Shown in pieces: positions 43,500-53,566 of a DNA stretch of 64,000 nt (position 1 is the stretch's first letter; each line of letters starts with the position of its first letter). Below the pieces are notes generated by a model that was not told the origin of the DNA, ran no database searches, and saw only the letters and a program-made list of their open reading frames with translations. Location of the stretch: the NCBI RefSeq assembly GCF_001536285.1, contig NZ_FAOZ01000002.1, positions 530,516 through 594,515 of the forward strand. The letters are read 5' to 3'. Made by a program: the position numbers and the translations under genes. Origin of the DNA: Parafrankia irregularis (GTDB lineage Bacteria > Actinomycetota > Actinomycetes > Frankiales > Frankiaceae).

Positions 43500-45554
43500 T
43501 CAGCTGGTGCCCGTCGTGGGCGACGCGGTTGAGGACGCCGCCGGCGCCGTGGTGCTGGGCGCTGTTGTGGTCGTGGTCGTCGTCGTGGCCCTGGTCGTGG
43601 TGGCCGAGGCGCTGGCGGTGGCCGTGGCGCTCGCGGGAGGCGTGGTGGCCGCCGGCGTGGTCGCCGCCGGTTTCGTCGTTGCGGGAGTGGTCGGCGTCGG
43701 TGTCGCGGTGGCCGTGGGTGCGGCCGTGGCGGTGGGCGCCGCTGTGGTGGGGGCGGTGGTCGGTGCCACGGTGGCGCTCGGCGATGTGGGCGCGGTGGTT
43801 GCCGGGGTTTCGGTGGGCGCCGGCGTTACGGTCGGCGTGTCCTGCGTCGGGGTCGCGGTGGGCGCCGGGACGGTGGGGTCTGCCGCGAAGGCGCTCGACG
43901 GGACATTGCGGATGCGCAGCCGCATCTGGGCCGGGCAGACCTGGTCGGTGGGGGTGACGGTCAGCGTGACGATGACGGTGTCGTCCGTCAGGGCTGCCGC
44001 GGCGAGGCTGCTTCCGGGCAGCCGGGCGAGGAGCGCCGGCACCATCTTTCCGTCGCCGGTCTGCAGGGTCGTCCAGCTGGTTGTGATCTCTTTGTCATCG
44101 GTGGTGGTCGCGGTGGCCTCGACCGTGACGGTGGTGTTCAGCCAGGGCAGGCGCGCGGTGGTGAGGTCGAGCGCCTCGGCGCCGGCGGTGTCCGGGTCGA
44201 GATCCGTGAGAGCGACGGCCAGATCGGCGGCCCGCAGCGGGTCGCAGCTGCCCGGGTCGAGGGTGATCTCCGGGGCTGGCGTCGGCGGCAGCGTCGCGCC
44301 GGGCGTGGTCGGGCTCAGGCTGGGGTCCGTCGTGCCGTCCGTCCCGCCGGTGGGGGTGAGATCGGTGATCGGGACGTCGTCCAGGCTGGGACTGGTGGAG
44401 TCGGTGGTGGTGGATCCGGTGCTGGGGGTGGCGCCGCCCTGGCGGTAGCCGTTGTACCAGGTGAGGACGGTGCGGACGTAGGCGTCCGAGGGGTTGTACG
44501 ACAGGATCGCGGCGCGCAGGTCGGCGGCGTCGTCGAGGTCGCGGTCGCGGGCGCAGAGGTAGTAGCCGGCGGCGAGGTCGGCGTCGTGGATGTTGTGCGG
44601 GTTCTTGACGCCGTCGCCGTTGCCGTCGCGGCCGGAGCCGGCCCAGGTGGTGGGGATGAACTGCATGGGGCCGACGGCGCGGTCGTAGACGGTGTCGTGG
44701 TCGAGGGCGCCGTTGTCGCTGTCGCGGATGAGGGCGTTGCCGCCGGTGCCGTTGAGGCGGGGTCCGAGGATGAGTGGGCTGGTGACGGTGCCGTCGGCGG
44801 TGATGCTGCGGCCGGTGGCGTGGTTGGACTCGACGTAGCCGATGGCGGCGAGCAGTTCCCAGGACAGGTGGCAGCTGGATTTGTCCGCGACGAGCTGCTG
44901 GGCGGCCTTCTGGTAGGCGGCGAGGAGCTGGGCGGGGATCTTCTTGGCGCTGGCGGTGAGGGTGATGCTGGTGGTGGGGCTGTCGCTGTCGGAGGTGGCT
45001 TCCTGGGCGAGCTCGTCGGTGGTGAGGTCCGCGGGGTTGGTCTCGGGCGGGGTGTTGGGGACGAGGTCGGGCAGTTTCCAGTCGCCGGTGCGGGCGGGTG
45101 GGTTCTTGGTGGTGTCGAGCTGGTCGCCGGTGTCGCCGCTGGTTTCGGGGGTGGCGGCGGTGCAGAAGAACAGCAGGCTGGCGGCGACCGCGGTGGGCAG
45201 CACCGTCGTGCGCACCAGACCCGAGGCACGGACGCGCTGCCCCGGCCCTTTGGCCGCGGGCCCGGCCTTGCCCGCCCGCGTCGCACCGCCCGCCTTCGTG
45301 GCCTTGCCCGCCCTGCCTGCCTTTGCGGTCTTCCCGGCCTTCGCGGTGCCGCCTGCCTTCGTGGAGCTGCCGGCCTTCGCGGTGCCGCCCACGGTGGGCA
45401 GCTCGACGGTCGGCGCCGTCGGAACGCGCTTGGTCAGATCGACCCGAGTGGGAACATCGCTGGCGGCCGGTGGGTCCGGCTGTGGCGTGTTCGCGGCCGC
45501 GGCACTGGGCCGCGGGTCCGTCGGGGACTGGTGACGTCGGCGGCGACGGCTCAC
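43500..45554 (-). CDS. Lytic transglycosylase with Lys/Ala/Gly repeat region
   Basis: 684 residues. Cytoplasmic Lys/Ala/Gly-rich repeats (about 58-100), one membrane segment (about 112-133), a linker, then an SLT/MltB-type transglycosylase domain (about 215-385): catalytic Glu242 in GYVESNH, RAVGPMQFIPTTW, and DGNGDGVKNPHNIHDADLAAGYYLC. A long Thr/Pro/Ala-rich C-terminus (after about 560) probably spans the cell wall. It cleaves peptidoglycan glycan strands during growth or branching. Actinobacterial genes of this type are often preceded by a c-di-AMP riboswitch; I could not identify one in the long leader. Confidence 0.88.
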   Translation of the reverse strand: MSRRRRRHQSPTDPRPSAAAANTPQPDPPAASDVPTRVDLTKRVPTAPTVELPTVGGTAKAGSSTKAGGTAKAGKTAKAGRAGKATKAGGATRAGKAGPAAKGPGQRVRASGLVRTTVLPTAVAASLLFFCTAATPETSGDTGDQLDTTKNPPARTGDWKLPDLVPNTPPETNPADLTTDELAQEATSDSDSPTTSITLTASAKKIPAQLLAAYQKAAQQLVADKSSCHLSWELLAAIGYVESNHATGRSITADGTVTSPLILGPRLNGTGGNALIRDSDNGALDHDTVYDRAVGPMQFIPTTWAGSGRDGNGDGVKNPHNIHDADLAAGYYLCARDRDLDDAADLRAAILSYNPSDAYVRTVLTWYNGYRQGGATPSTGSTTTDSTSPSLDDVPITDLTPTGGTDGTTDPSLSPTTPGATLPPTPAPEITLDPGSCDPLRAADLAVALTDLDPDTAGAEALDLTTARLPWLNTTVTVEATATTTDDKEITTSWTTLQTGDGKMVPALLARLPGSSLAAAALTDDTVIVTLTVTPTDQVCPAQMRLRIRNVPSSAFAADPTVPAPTATPTQDTPTVTPAPTETPATTAPTSPSATVAPTTAPTTAAPTATAAPTATATPTPTTPATTKPAATTPAATTPPASATATASASATTTRATTTTTTTTAPSTTAPAASSTASPTTGTS

Positions 45555-45982
45555 CGGCAGATTCCTCCTGGCTTGGGAGGCGTCCGATGGGGCGGGCGAT
45601 CACCACAGGACGCGAGGGCGCGTGGGGCAGACGTGCTCTTCGTGACCTGACTGGGACAGCAGGCCTGACCTGCGTTGATGCATGCCAACAGCGCCCCGGC
45701 CCGGAGTGGCGCCGGGCTGGGACGCGTGGGTGCTGCACTCAGTTCGGTCACGTTGTGTAAAAATTCCGAAACGGTCGGCGGTGCACGGTCGGGCAGGCCG
45801 CGAGCTATCCGCGTGCTGGGCAGTCGGCGCGAGAGAACTGTGACAGATGGATGCGCTTTCTGTTACCAAAAGATCAGATGTCCCGGTTGCTGTTATTTAG
45901 TTAACAGGTTCGGGAAAACGACCGCCATCCGCCGCCTGGCCAGTCCGTGAACTCGTCCGCGAGGAGCACCCGCATGCGCAGG
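45555..45982. other. Long leader and promoter region of the transglycosylase
   Basis: About 430 bases between the transglycosylase start and the acyltransferase stop (both minus strand). It includes an unusually AT-rich stretch (45840-45910) with GTAACAG and TCACAG motifs, suggesting regulated promoters. No ORF here is convincing. Confidence 0.5.
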
Positions 45983-47299
45983 TCAGCCGCCTGCGGGCGG
46001 GACGGATTCGCCGCCCGCGGTCATCGGCGCGGACGTCGGCCGTGGCGACACGGCCAGCGGCTGCGTCGCCGCCCGCCGAGGTGTCGCGGCAGGCGAGGCG
46101 AAGGTGTCTCGGCCTTTGCGCGGGGCCGTCCCACGGGCGTTGACCCAGGCTGGGCGCCGGCGCTGGACGGGCTTCTCCACCAGGTAGTACGAGGCGGAGG
46201 CGAGCCCCAGGCTGACGACGAGCGCGGCTCCGGCGGAGGGCACCCGCCCGTACCGGGGGACCAGTGAATCGTTGGCGACCCCGGTCACCGGGAAATGCCA
46301 CAGGTAGAGGCTGTAGGAAATGCGGCCGACCCAGGACGCCGGGCGGCAGCTGAGCATGCGGTAGTACCACCCCGGACGCCGCTGGTCCGCGCCCAGGATC
46401 GCGACGGCGGCGAGGACCGCGACGAGCAGGTAGCCGCCGCGGGCCATCCAGGTCGGTCGGCCGACCAGATCGGGCCCGGTGGCGAAGAGGACCACGATGG
46501 CGACCAGTGCGACGGGGCTGAAGGACGCCAGCCGACGGAGGATGGCGTCCGCGGTGGCGCGCGCCGCGTGGCGAGGGGAGGCCCAGCCGCGCAGGGAGTC
46601 GTAGCGCCAGACGGCGAGCAGACAGCCGACGAGCAGGGAGTCGAACCGGGTGTCGGGGGCGTAGTAGATGCGCAGGTTCGACGCGCCGGTTGAGATCAGC
46701 ACCTCACGCCAGATCAGCACGATGATCACCAGGCTGATCAGGATCTCCGGCAGGCAGCGGCGCAGCCGGCCGTTGCGGCAGATCGCAACCAGCGCGATCG
46801 GCCAGACCAGATAGAACTGCTCCTCCAGTGAGAGCGTCCACACATGACCGAACCACGCGCCGCTGTCCGGGGGATTCAGCGTGCGCTGAATATTTGCCAC
46901 GTAGAAGACCGCGGCGAGACCGTTGCGCAGGAACTGCCATTGATCGTCCGCGTCCTTGAAGAGCAGGACGAGTGGGATCCCTGCTGCTACAAAGATGTAG
47001 AAGGCGGGGAGGAGACGGAAAGCGCGGCGTGCCCAGAAGGCGCGCAGGGAGATCCAGCCTTCACGGTCCCGCTCGGCCAGCAGCAGGCCGGTGATGAGGA
47101 ACCCACTGAGCACCAGGAAGAGGTCGACCCCCAGATAACCCCCTGGTACCAGGCCCATATGGTGGAAGAACACGGTCAGCACCGCCAGCGCGCGCAGCCC
47201 GTCGAGCGCGGGATTGTGCCCACCGGAAGGTGTCCTCGACGTGCTCCCGACGGGTCGCGCGGATTCGCTGCGCGTAGCTGCGGTCAGGTTTTCCAGCAT
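45983..47299 (-). CDS. Acyltransferase 3 family membrane protein
   Basis: 438 residues from the ATG at 47299, which has GGGGGGA just upstream; the open frame further upstream has no coding character. Ten or so membrane segments. Early catalytic motif FFHH (His46-His47), GVDLFLVLSGFLIT (57-70), VWTLSLEEQFYLVWP and a late ISYSLYLWHFP are the acyltransferase-3 (OafA-like) hallmarks. It probably O-acylates a sugar of a surface glycan or lipid on the outer face of the membrane. The C-terminal 55 residues are basic and Ala/Pro/Arg-rich. Confidence 0.92.
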   Translation of the reverse strand: MLENLTAATRSESARPVGSTSRTPSGGHNPALDGLRALAVLTVFFHHMGLVPGGYLGVDLFLVLSGFLITGLLLAERDREGWISLRAFWARRAFRLLPAFYIFVAAGIPLVLLFKDADDQWQFLRNGLAAVFYVANIQRTLNPPDSGAWFGHVWTLSLEEQFYLVWPIALVAICRNGRLRRCLPEILISLVIIVLIWREVLISTGASNLRIYYAPDTRFDSLLVGCLLAVWRYDSLRGWASPRHAARATADAILRRLASFSPVALVAIVVLFATGPDLVGRPTWMARGGYLLVAVLAAVAILGADQRRPGWYYRMLSCRPASWVGRISYSLYLWHFPVTGVANDSLVPRYGRVPSAGAALVVSLGLASASYYLVEKPVQRRRPAWVNARGTAPRKGRDTFASPAATPRRAATQPLAVSPRPTSAPMTAGGESVPPAGG

Positions 47300-47762
47300 G
47301 GCGTCCCCCCACGGGCACCAACGGTTCAGAACGATGCTGGTGACGACAATAGACCTGCCTTTTACCGTCGGTCGAACCCGGTACCGGCCAGGCGCCCGAA
47401 GGTGCTCCGGAATGGTCTCACTCAATATCTGAACCGGATCCCGGGAGCCGGTCGGGTGTCCGCGAATCGTGGTGGCCGGCCCTGCGGCGGCGGAAGGCAT
47501 TCCGGCCCCGGGCGGCTCCCCACCGGGGCCGGGCGGGTAGCGGTTGGGCGTGCCCGAGGGCCGGCGGCCGGCTGGCCGATGGGCGCCCCGTCGGCACCTC
47601 GAGGTGGCATCGAGACGGCGGCGAGGTGGCGGCGAGGCGGCGTCGCAGCGGGGCCGAGGGAGGCATGGTGACCCGTGCGGTCGTGGCCCCGGGCGCGGCG
47701 CCGTCGCGGCGAGGCTTTGCGGAATGCGGAGATTCGGCCTCGTCCGGCGAGACAATCCGAGC
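47300..47762. other. Divergent intergenic region, acyltransferase / dnaN
   Basis: About 460 bases between divergent genes. Open frames here are GC-rich shadows. I see no DnaA-box cluster, and neither dnaA nor recF is near, so this is not an obvious replication origin. Confidence 0.5.
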
Positions 47763-48980
47763 ATGAGGTTCAGCGTGGAACGCGACGTACTCGCCGACGC
47801 TACGGGCTGGGTCGCCCGCCATCTGCCGAAGCCGACGGGTGGCGCACAGCAGGTCCTGACCGGCCTGCTCCTGGAGGCTCTGCTGCCGGACCACGCCTCG
47901 GACCACAACTCGGACCACAACTCGGATCGCGCCCCTGAGCGCTCCCGGGGCCGCGGTGCGCCGGCTCTGGAGATCTCGGCCTTCGACGGTGAGGTGGCGG
48001 CCCGGGCCCCGGTCGAGGCCGTCGTCACCGAACCGGGCCGGGTGGTTGTTCCCGGGCGCCTACTGGCCGACGTCGTGCGCAACCTGCCGGATGCTCCGGT
48101 GCTCGTGTGGGCCACCGCGACCCGCGTGACCATCGAATGCGGCACCGCGAGCTTCCGTATCCCCACGCTCGACGCCGAGGACTACCCGGTTCTCCCGGTG
48201 TTCCCGCCGCCGGTGGGCGAGGTCGACACGCTGGGCTTCGCCGCGGCGGTGGCGCAGGTGGCACCCGCCGCGGGCCGGGACGACTCGCTGCCGGTCCTCA
48301 CCGCCGTCCGTCTGGAGATCGCCCGCGGCGGGTTGAGCCTGGTCGCGACCGATCGTTACCGGCTCGCGCTGCGCACGATTCCCTGGCAGCCCACGGTCGA
48401 CGATCCCGAGGCTGTCGCGCATGTGCCGGCCCGGCTGCTCGCGGACATCGCCCGACTGCCGACCAGTGCGTCGCGGATCGCGCTCGGGATGGGCGTCGAC
48501 GACTCCGGGGTCGCGCGGTTCGGTCTCTCGGTCAACGGCCGGCAGACGATCGTGCGCCTGTTGGAGGGGACCTTCCCGAACTACCGTCGGCTGCTGCCGG
48601 AGGCGTCCGGGTTCACCGTCACCGCGCAGACGTCGGTTCTCGCGTCGGCCGTGCGCAGGGTCGCGCTGGTCGCCACCCGGACGGCGCCGCTGCGCTTCAC
48701 CTTCTCGGCGGGCCAGGTCCTCGCCGAGGCCGGTGACGGCGGTGGCGCGCAGGCCTGCGAGCTGGTGCCGGTCGAGTACACCGGCCCCGAGCTGTCGGTC
48801 CTGTTCAATCCCGCGTTCCTGCTTGACGGCCTGGGCGCGGTCGAGGGCGACGAGGTGGTGATCGGGTTCTCCGCGGTGGACCCGAACACCACCTCCTCCA
48901 GCCCTGCCGTGCTGACCGGCAAGGACGACGGGGAGGACTACCGCTACCTGCTCATGCCGATCCGCACCGGCGCGGCCTGA
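47763..48980 (+). CDS. dnaN: DNA polymerase III beta sliding-clamp paralogue
   Basis: 405 residues, longer than the usual 365-380. DnaN features: N-terminal MRFSVERDVLADATGWVAR, VPGRLLADVVRNLP, DAEDYPVLP, LTAVRLEI, LVATDRYRLALR, GTFPNYRRLLP and the C-terminal YRYLLMPIR. The extra length comes mainly from an Asp/His/Asn/Ser insert in the first domain, encoded by three 12-bp repeats (47889-47924). It stands away from dnaA, so it is probably a second clamp beside a main copy elsewhere, or the main copy relocated. ATG start. A hairpin overlaps the stop. Confidence 0.93.
   Translation: MRFSVERDVLADATGWVARHLPKPTGGAQQVLTGLLLEALLPDHASDHNSDHNSDRAPERSRGRGAPALEISAFDGEVAARAPVEAVVTEPGRVVVPGRLLADVVRNLPDAPVLVWATATRVTIECGTASFRIPTLDAEDYPVLPVFPPPVGEVDTLGFAAAVAQVAPAAGRDDSLPVLTAVRLEIARGGLSLVATDRYRLALRTIPWQPTVDDPEAVAHVPARLLADIARLPTSASRIALGMGVDDSGVARFGLSVNGRQTIVRLLEGTFPNYRRLLPEASGFTVTAQTSVLASAVRRVALVATRTAPLRFTFSAGQVLAEAGDGGGAQACELVPVEYTGPELSVLFNPAFLLDGLGAVEGDEVVIGFSAVDPNTTSSSPAVLTGKDDGEDYRYLLMPIRTGAA
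47889..47924. repeat. 12-bp tandem repeat, 3 copies, in dnaN
   Basis: GACCACGCCTCG then two copies of GACCACAACTCG, coding DHAS/DHNS units inside the first clamp domain. Confidence 0.9.
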
Positions 48981-49004
48981 CCGCCGGCACGGGGCCGGCG
49001 GTCA
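48978..49004. terminator. Hairpin terminator overlapping the dnaN stop codon
   Basis: Perfect 11-bp inverted repeat (TGACCGCCGGC / GCCGGCGGTCA) with a 5-nt loop. Its first three bases are the dnaN stop codon. It lies between convergent genes. Confidence 0.75.
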
Positions 49005-49055
49005 GGAGAGGCATCCGCGCCAGGGGGTGTCCAGGGGGCGTCCAGAGGGCGCCGG

Positions 49056-49847
49056 TCAGGGGGCCGGCGTGCTCATCGTGCCGGCGCCCGGCGTCGCGTC
49101 GGCGGCGGCCGCGGTGTCGAGCGGCCCGTCGGCGGTCACGTTGAGCGTTCCGCCCTGGTAGCCCGACTCGGGAGCGGTCGGGGAGTCCCAGCTCGCGCCT
49201 TCGGCCGGCGGGTCCGCCCACTTGTTGATGAACTCGTTCACCACGCCGGCGGAGACGGTGGTGCACCGCTGGGTCCGGTCCCAGCCGGTCAGGACGAAGT
49301 GCTGGTTGCCCGCGAACGCGTCGCGCGTCCAGGGCACCGCGATGAAGCGGTTGCCGGAATCGGCGGCGACCTTCTCCAGCGTCTTGACCTGGTCGTCCGG
49401 CAGCTCGGTGTCGTACCAGGCGACGACGAAGCCGTGCTCCAGGTTGTGGACCGCCCGCTCGATGCGAATGCCCGAGTCCGGGTTGTAGAAGCGGATCGAG
49501 TCCGGGAGCGGATCCGCGTCGTGGTTCCCGGAGGACGGCGGGGAGTTCTGGTAGTCGACCGTCTTTGTGCTGTCGACGTGGGTGTTGCCATAGGACTCGT
49601 CGTTGCGGATCCCGGTGCAGCCGGCGGCGAGCGCGGCGGCCGACGCCGCCTCCACGTAGCCGACCTTGCGCTTTTCGCTCTTCGACTGGTTGTCGATGAC
49701 GCTGTAGACGATGATCCCCGCGAGGAGGGCGAGCGCGACGAACCCGGACGTGCCATAGATCAGAAGCGCACGCCGGCGTTCCTTCCGCCGCTGTTCCTGG
49801 CGGAGCTGATCCAGACGGCTGTTGCGCGCGGCGCTGCTTTTCCCCAC
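49056..49847 (-). CDS. DUF3105 membrane-anchored protein
   Basis: 263 residues with a charged N-terminus (RQEQRRKERRR), one membrane segment (about 28-50) and an outer DUF3105 domain: NSPPSSGNHD, HNLEHGFVVAWY and a TAW-type strand. Function unknown in the family. A short Ala/Thr-rich tail follows. The start is ATG. It is on the same strand as, and about 200 bases after, fbiB, but a transcriptional link is not clear. Confidence 0.88.
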   Translation of the reverse strand: MGKSSAARNSRLDQLRQEQRRKERRRALLIYGTSGFVALALLAGIIVYSVIDNQSKSEKRKVGYVEAASAAALAAGCTGIRNDESYGNTHVDSTKTVDYQNSPPSSGNHDADPLPDSIRFYNPDSGIRIERAVHNLEHGFVVAWYDTELPDDQVKTLEKVAADSGNRFIAVPWTRDAFAGNQHFVLTGWDRTQRCTTVSAGVVNEFINKWADPPAEGASWDSPTAPESGYQGGTLNVTADGPLDTAAAADATPGAGTMSTPAP

Positions 49848-50044
49848 GGTGTCAGATCCTACGAAGTGTCGAACAGAGCTGGGCAGGTGCGGTCCGTCCG
49901 ACTCGCCGGCAGTCGCGCTCGGTCGCCGTCCCGGGTGCTGCGGCGACCCGGCGGGAACCTACAAATACCCGCAAATCGGACGGAACTCGGGTCCTCGATT
50001 TTCTCGTCACAGCTGGTGCACAGCTGCCTGAAGGCAGTTGTCGA

Positions 50045-51601
50045 TCAACGTTCGACGATGAACGCGGTGGCATCCCGGGGTGGGCGAGGAGCCGCCGGCG
50101 CGGCTGGATGCCCGACGCCCACCACACCCATCGGTGCCCAGGTCCGCGGCAGATCCAGGACGTCGGTGACGATCTCCCCGCAGAACAGCGCGGACGACAC
50201 CCAGCACGAGCCCAGGCCCTCGGCAGCCAGCGCGACCAGCAGGTTCTGCACGGCGGCACCGACCGCCACGGTGAACATGCGCTCCTCGGCCCGCGACCGG
50301 CGCTCGTCCGGATACGAGTGCGACCCGTCGCTGACCATCATCGGCACGATGAGGACGGGTGCCCGGCGCAGCACGTCACCGCGACGCAGCCGCCGGCTCA
50401 CCGAGTCCTCGTCGAAGCCGTCGCGGCGCAGATCGTCCGTCCAGGCCATGGCCATGGCGTCGAGCAGGGCGTGCCGGCGGGCGTCGACCAGCACGAACCG
50501 CCAGGGGGTGGTGTGGTGCGGGGCCGGGGCGGTGATCGCGGCCGCGACCGCCTGGCGCACGGCCGCCGGGTCCACCGGGAGGTCGGCGAACTCCCGCACC
50601 GTACGGCGGGCGAACGGTGCGGACCGGCGTGCCTCGACCGTGCCGAGCTGGAACATGTCCTCGGCGAAGGGCCGCAGCAGCGCGCCGGCGCCGGCGCCGT
50701 CATCCGGCAGCCGCCCGAAGCCGCGGACGATGGCCACCGGGGTCGCCCCCAGCTTGCCCTTCACCAGGTCGGCCGCCGCGGCGAGCTCGTCGGCCTCGGC
50801 GATCTCGGTCATGCCCAGTTCGTTGCCGTACGCATCGACATCGCCGATGTGGCTGCGCAGCGCGGCCATCCCGGCCACGCCGATGGCCATGTCGGTGAGC
50901 CCACGGCGCCAGGGCCGCCCGGCCGTGTCGCTGATGATCACGCAGACGTCGACGCCGAGCCGCTCCCGCAGGCCGTCACGCAGGGTGCGTGCGCTGGCGT
51001 CCGGGTCGACCGGCAACAGTGCGATGGAATCCTTGTTGACGTTCGACGCGTCCACGCCGGCACTCGCCAGCACCAGCCCGTGCCGGGTCTCGACGATGCG
51101 GGTCTGGCCGCGACGGGCCACCTCGCGCACGGACTCGGCGTCGATCGCCACCTGCCGGGTCGCCTCCCGGTCCTGGTCGCCGTCGATCTGGATCAACCGG
51201 CCCTCGGCCTTGGAGACGATCTTCGAGGTGACCACGAGGACGTCACCGTCGAGCAGGCCCGCGGCCCCTCCGGTACCCGGCTCTCCCGCACCCGCGGCCG
51301 TGGCGATCACCTGGGCGAGGTCGTCGCCGGGGCGGATCTCCCCGATACCGGGCAGCGGCAGGATCTGCAGCCGGGCGCTCGCAGGCACTTCCGGGCCGGC
51401 CGGGGTGGCCGGGGTGGGCGGTGCGACCGGCGCAGGCTGCTGCGCGGCGGACGGTTCGTGCGCAGGGGTGAGCGCCGCCGCCTCCGACGGGACGGCGAGC
51501 GGTGCCGAGGTGCCCGCCGGTGACGGTTCGTCCGCGGACGTCGGCGTCCCCAGTGCGGGCGTGCCCAGAGTGAATGGATCCATGGCGGACAGCTCAGACA
51601 C
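50045..51601 (-). CDS. fbiB: FbiB: F420-0:gamma-glutamyl ligase and nitroreductase-like domain
   Basis: 518 residues. The first domain (about 78-320) is Cof[47 protein letters not shown]. It adds glutamates to F420-0. The second (about 325-518) is an FMN nitroreductase-like domain ([25 protein letters not shown]) known in the mycobacterial FbiB to help make long-tail F420 from the dehydro precursor. Residues 1-75 are an Ala/Pro-rich extension. GTG start overlaps the fbiA stop by 8 bases. Confidence 0.95.
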   Translation of the reverse strand: MSELSAMDPFTLGTPALGTPTSADEPSPAGTSAPLAVPSEAAALTPAHEPSAAQQPAPVAPPTPATPAGPEVPASARLQILPLPGIGEIRPGDDLAQVIATAAGAGEPGTGGAAGLLDGDVLVVTSKIVSKAEGRLIQIDGDQDREATRQVAIDAESVREVARRGQTRIVETRHGLVLASAGVDASNVNKDSIALLPVDPDASARTLRDGLRERLGVDVCVIISDTAGRPWRRGLTDMAIGVAGMAALRSHIGDVDAYGNELGMTEIAEADELAAAADLVKGKLGATPVAIVRGFGRLPDDGAGAGALLRPFAEDMFQLGTVEARRSAPFARRTVREFADLPVDPAAVRQAVAAAITAPAPHHTTPWRFVLVDARRHALLDAMAMAWTDDLRRDGFDEDSVSRRLRRGDVLRRAPVLIVPMMVSDGSHSYPDERRSRAEERMFTVAVGAAVQNLLVALAAEGLGSCWVSSALFCGEIVTDVLDLPRTWAPMGVVGVGHPAAPAAPRPPRDATAFIVER

Positions 51602-52622
51602 CGGCGAGCTCCAGTGCCGCCTCCACGATCGCCACAGTGGCCTCCAGATCGGTCATGAGAAGCGGTACGGCCTTCACGGTAGCTCCGGGTATGGCATCCG
51701 GGTCCGCTGCGACATCGGCATCCACGACGTCAACCAGCCAACCGTCGAGGAGACCGTGACCAAGCTCCCGCTCCGCGCCCCCGGAGGTGCCCTTCCGCTC
51801 GGGCGCTGAGGCCGTTTCGCCGTCGCGGTGCCGGCCGCCGTAGTGCGCACCGACCGCGCGCGCCGTGGTCTCGACGCCGATCGCCTTCAGGCAGGCGTCC
51901 GCCATGCCACGCACAGCCGCGCCACCGATGATCGGGGAGATGCCGATCACCGGGGCAAGCGTCACCCGCAGCGCGGCGGCGATCCCCGGCACCGACAGGA
52001 TCGTGCCGATGGAGACCACCGGGTTGGACGGGCCGATGAGCACGACGTCGGCCGCCGCGATGGCGTCCAGCACTCCGGGCGCGGGGGCCGACTCCGCGGC
52101 GCCGACGGAGAGAATGGCCTCCGCCGGGACGGACGCCCGCAGCTTCAGCCACCACTCCTGGAAATGCACGGCCCGCCGGCCCTGGTCATCATTGATGATC
52201 ACGTGGGTCTCGACGCGGTCGTCCGACATGGGCAGCAGGCGCACCCCGGGCCGCCAGCGGTCGCACAGCGCCGTGACGACGTCCGACAGCTTGTAACCGG
52301 CGTCAATCATCTGGGTACGGACGAGATGGGTGGCCAGATCGCGGTCGCCGAGACCGAACCAGCTCGGCCCCACGCCGTAGGCGGCGAGCTCACCGGAGAC
52401 CACGAAGGACTCGTCCTCGCGGCCCCAGCCGCGCTCCGCGGAGATGCCTCCGCCGAGCGTGTACATGACGGTGTCGAGGTCTGGGCAGATGCGCAGACCG
52501 TGCAGGGTGATGTCGTCACCCGTGTTGCCGATGACGGTGATCTCTGCGTCCGGCCGTGCCGCCCGGACACCGGTCAGAAAACGCGCGCCGCCGATTCCGC
52601 CAGCCAATGCCGTAATCCTCAC
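51594..52622 (-). CDS. fbiA: FbiA/CofD phospho-lactyl (phosphoenolpyruvyl) transferase
   Basis: 342 residues. It joins the activated phospho-acid to FO to give (dehydro-)F420-0. Signatures are the N-terminal [12 protein letters not shown] with the glycine loop, [25 protein letters not shown], and [13 protein letters not shown]. Mycobacterial enzyme uses a phosphoenolpyruvate-derived intermediate; earlier work named it 2-phospho-L-lactate transferase. Coupled to fbiB by overlap. Confidence 0.95.
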   Translation of the reverse strand: MRITALAGGIGGARFLTGVRAARPDAEITVIGNTGDDITLHGLRICPDLDTVMYTLGGGISAERGWGREDESFVVSGELAAYGVGPSWFGLGDRDLATHLVRTQMIDAGYKLSDVVTALCDRWRPGVRLLPMSDDRVETHVIINDDQGRRAVHFQEWWLKLRASVPAEAILSVGAAESAPAPGVLDAIAAADVVLIGPSNPVVSIGTILSVPGIAAALRVTLAPVIGISPIIGGAAVRGMADACLKAIGVETTARAVGAHYGGRHRDGETASAPERKGTSGGAERELGHGLLDGWLVDVVDADVAADPDAIPGATVKAVPLLMTDLEATVAIVEAALELAGV

Positions 52623-52682
52623 CGCGCCATCCTTCCACCGCGGTTGCCGCAGGGGCGGGTCACGGTGTCGGCGCGATGCGCG

Positions 52683-53267
52683 TCAGTGCGGCACGCGCTC
52701 CGCGGGCAGCGGTGGTGCGGGGGAGTTCGTGGTGCTGGCCAGTGAGGCGAGCAGGTAACGGACCAGATGGCTGGTGGGCCGGCTCGGCGCGGGGTTCGCC
52801 AGCCCGCCTTCGATCGTCGCCACCACGGCGTCCGCGGCGATCTCGCGGTCCGGCCCGGGCACGAGGTCCGCGACCGCGCTGAGCGCGAGTCCATGCAGCC
52901 ATTCGTGTAGCCGCTCGTGGTATTCCATGATCGGTGGGGCGTGGGGTGCCCGTTCCGCGACGCACGGATGCAGCGTTCGCCGTTGCTCGACCGAGTCCAG
53001 CGCGGCGAAGAGCTTGTTCGCCGGCTCGTCGGGCAGCGCTGCGATGCGCTCCGTCTCGCCGTCGAGCAGGCGGTTGAGCACGGCTGCGAACGCGTGGTCC
53101 TTCGAGCGGAAGTACCAGTAGACCGAGCCGGGCTCGATACCGGCGGCGCGGGCGATCTCGGCGATGGAGGTTCCGGCGAACCCGCGGGCAAGGAACTGCT
53201 GCTCGGCGACCGCGAGCAACGCGTCGATCCGTTCCTCGCGCGGGACTTCCTGACGGTTGCGTGGCAC
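52683..53267 (-). CDS. TetR family transcriptional regulator
   Basis: 194 residues from the GTG at 53267, just before the conserved start PRNRQEVPREERIDALLAVAEQQF... of the helix-turn-helix domain. FAGTSIAEIARAAGIEPGSVYWYFRSKDH is the TetR helix-turn-helix. The C-terminal ligand domain has a small Ala/Glu-rich helix and no family name. It lies 60 bases upstream of fbiA on the same strand and diverges from fbiC, so control of the F420 genes is plausible but unproven. A 10-bp palindrome (CCTGATCAGG) straddles its start. Confidence 0.88.
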   Translation of the reverse strand: MPRNRQEVPREERIDALLAVAEQQFLARGFAGTSIAEIARAAGIEPGSVYWYFRSKDHAFAAVLNRLLDGETERIAALPDEPANKLFAALDSVEQRRTLHPCVAERAPHAPPIMEYHERLHEWLHGLALSAVADLVPGPDREIAADAVVATIEGGLANPAPSRPTSHLVRYLLASLASTTNSPAPPLPAERVPH

Positions 53268-53276
53268 CTGATCAGG
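53267..53276. promoter_or_regulatory. Candidate operator palindrome at the TetR start
   Basis: CCTGATCAGG is a perfect 10-bp palindrome at the start of the TetR gene, the kind of site a TetR dimer might bind for autoregulation. Very short, so weak evidence. Confidence 0.3.
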
Positions 53277-53566
53277 GTAACGACCTCGGCGGGACGCAGG
53301 AGGGAATTGTCTTGTACGAGCGCCATCCGCTCGTCGACGTTTCGGCTCGGGGGAGTATCCGGCCATTTCCGCCCAGGCTGTCACTGGCGGCGGCACAGTC
53401 ATCACCGGCACGGCGCGGCACGTTGACGCGTCGTGGCGGTCATCGGTGTGGGGATGTGGGCGGTTGCCCTGGGTGATGTTGCCTGACTCGAAGCTGCCAT
53501 CTCTTGATTCTCATTAAAGAGGGCTGTGAGATGGACACAGCTCTTCACGTCGCCGGAAGGACTGCC

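Noticed and set aside
45555..45860. c-di-AMP (ydaO-type) riboswitch before the transglycosylase
   Set aside because: The typical conserved ends are not visible by eye; only the gene context suggests it.
47300..47762. Replication origin next to dnaN
   Set aside because: No dnaA, recF or gyrase genes and no cluster of DnaA boxes; dnaN alone is not enough.
47418..47918. Minus-strand frame upstream of dnaN
   Set aside because: Overlaps the start of dnaN and has Arg/Pro-rich composition; no conserved sequence.
49299..51809. 836-codon plus-strand open frame over DUF3105 and fbiB
   Set aside because: Antisense to intact fbiB; no recognisable domains; Arg/Ser/Ala-rich.
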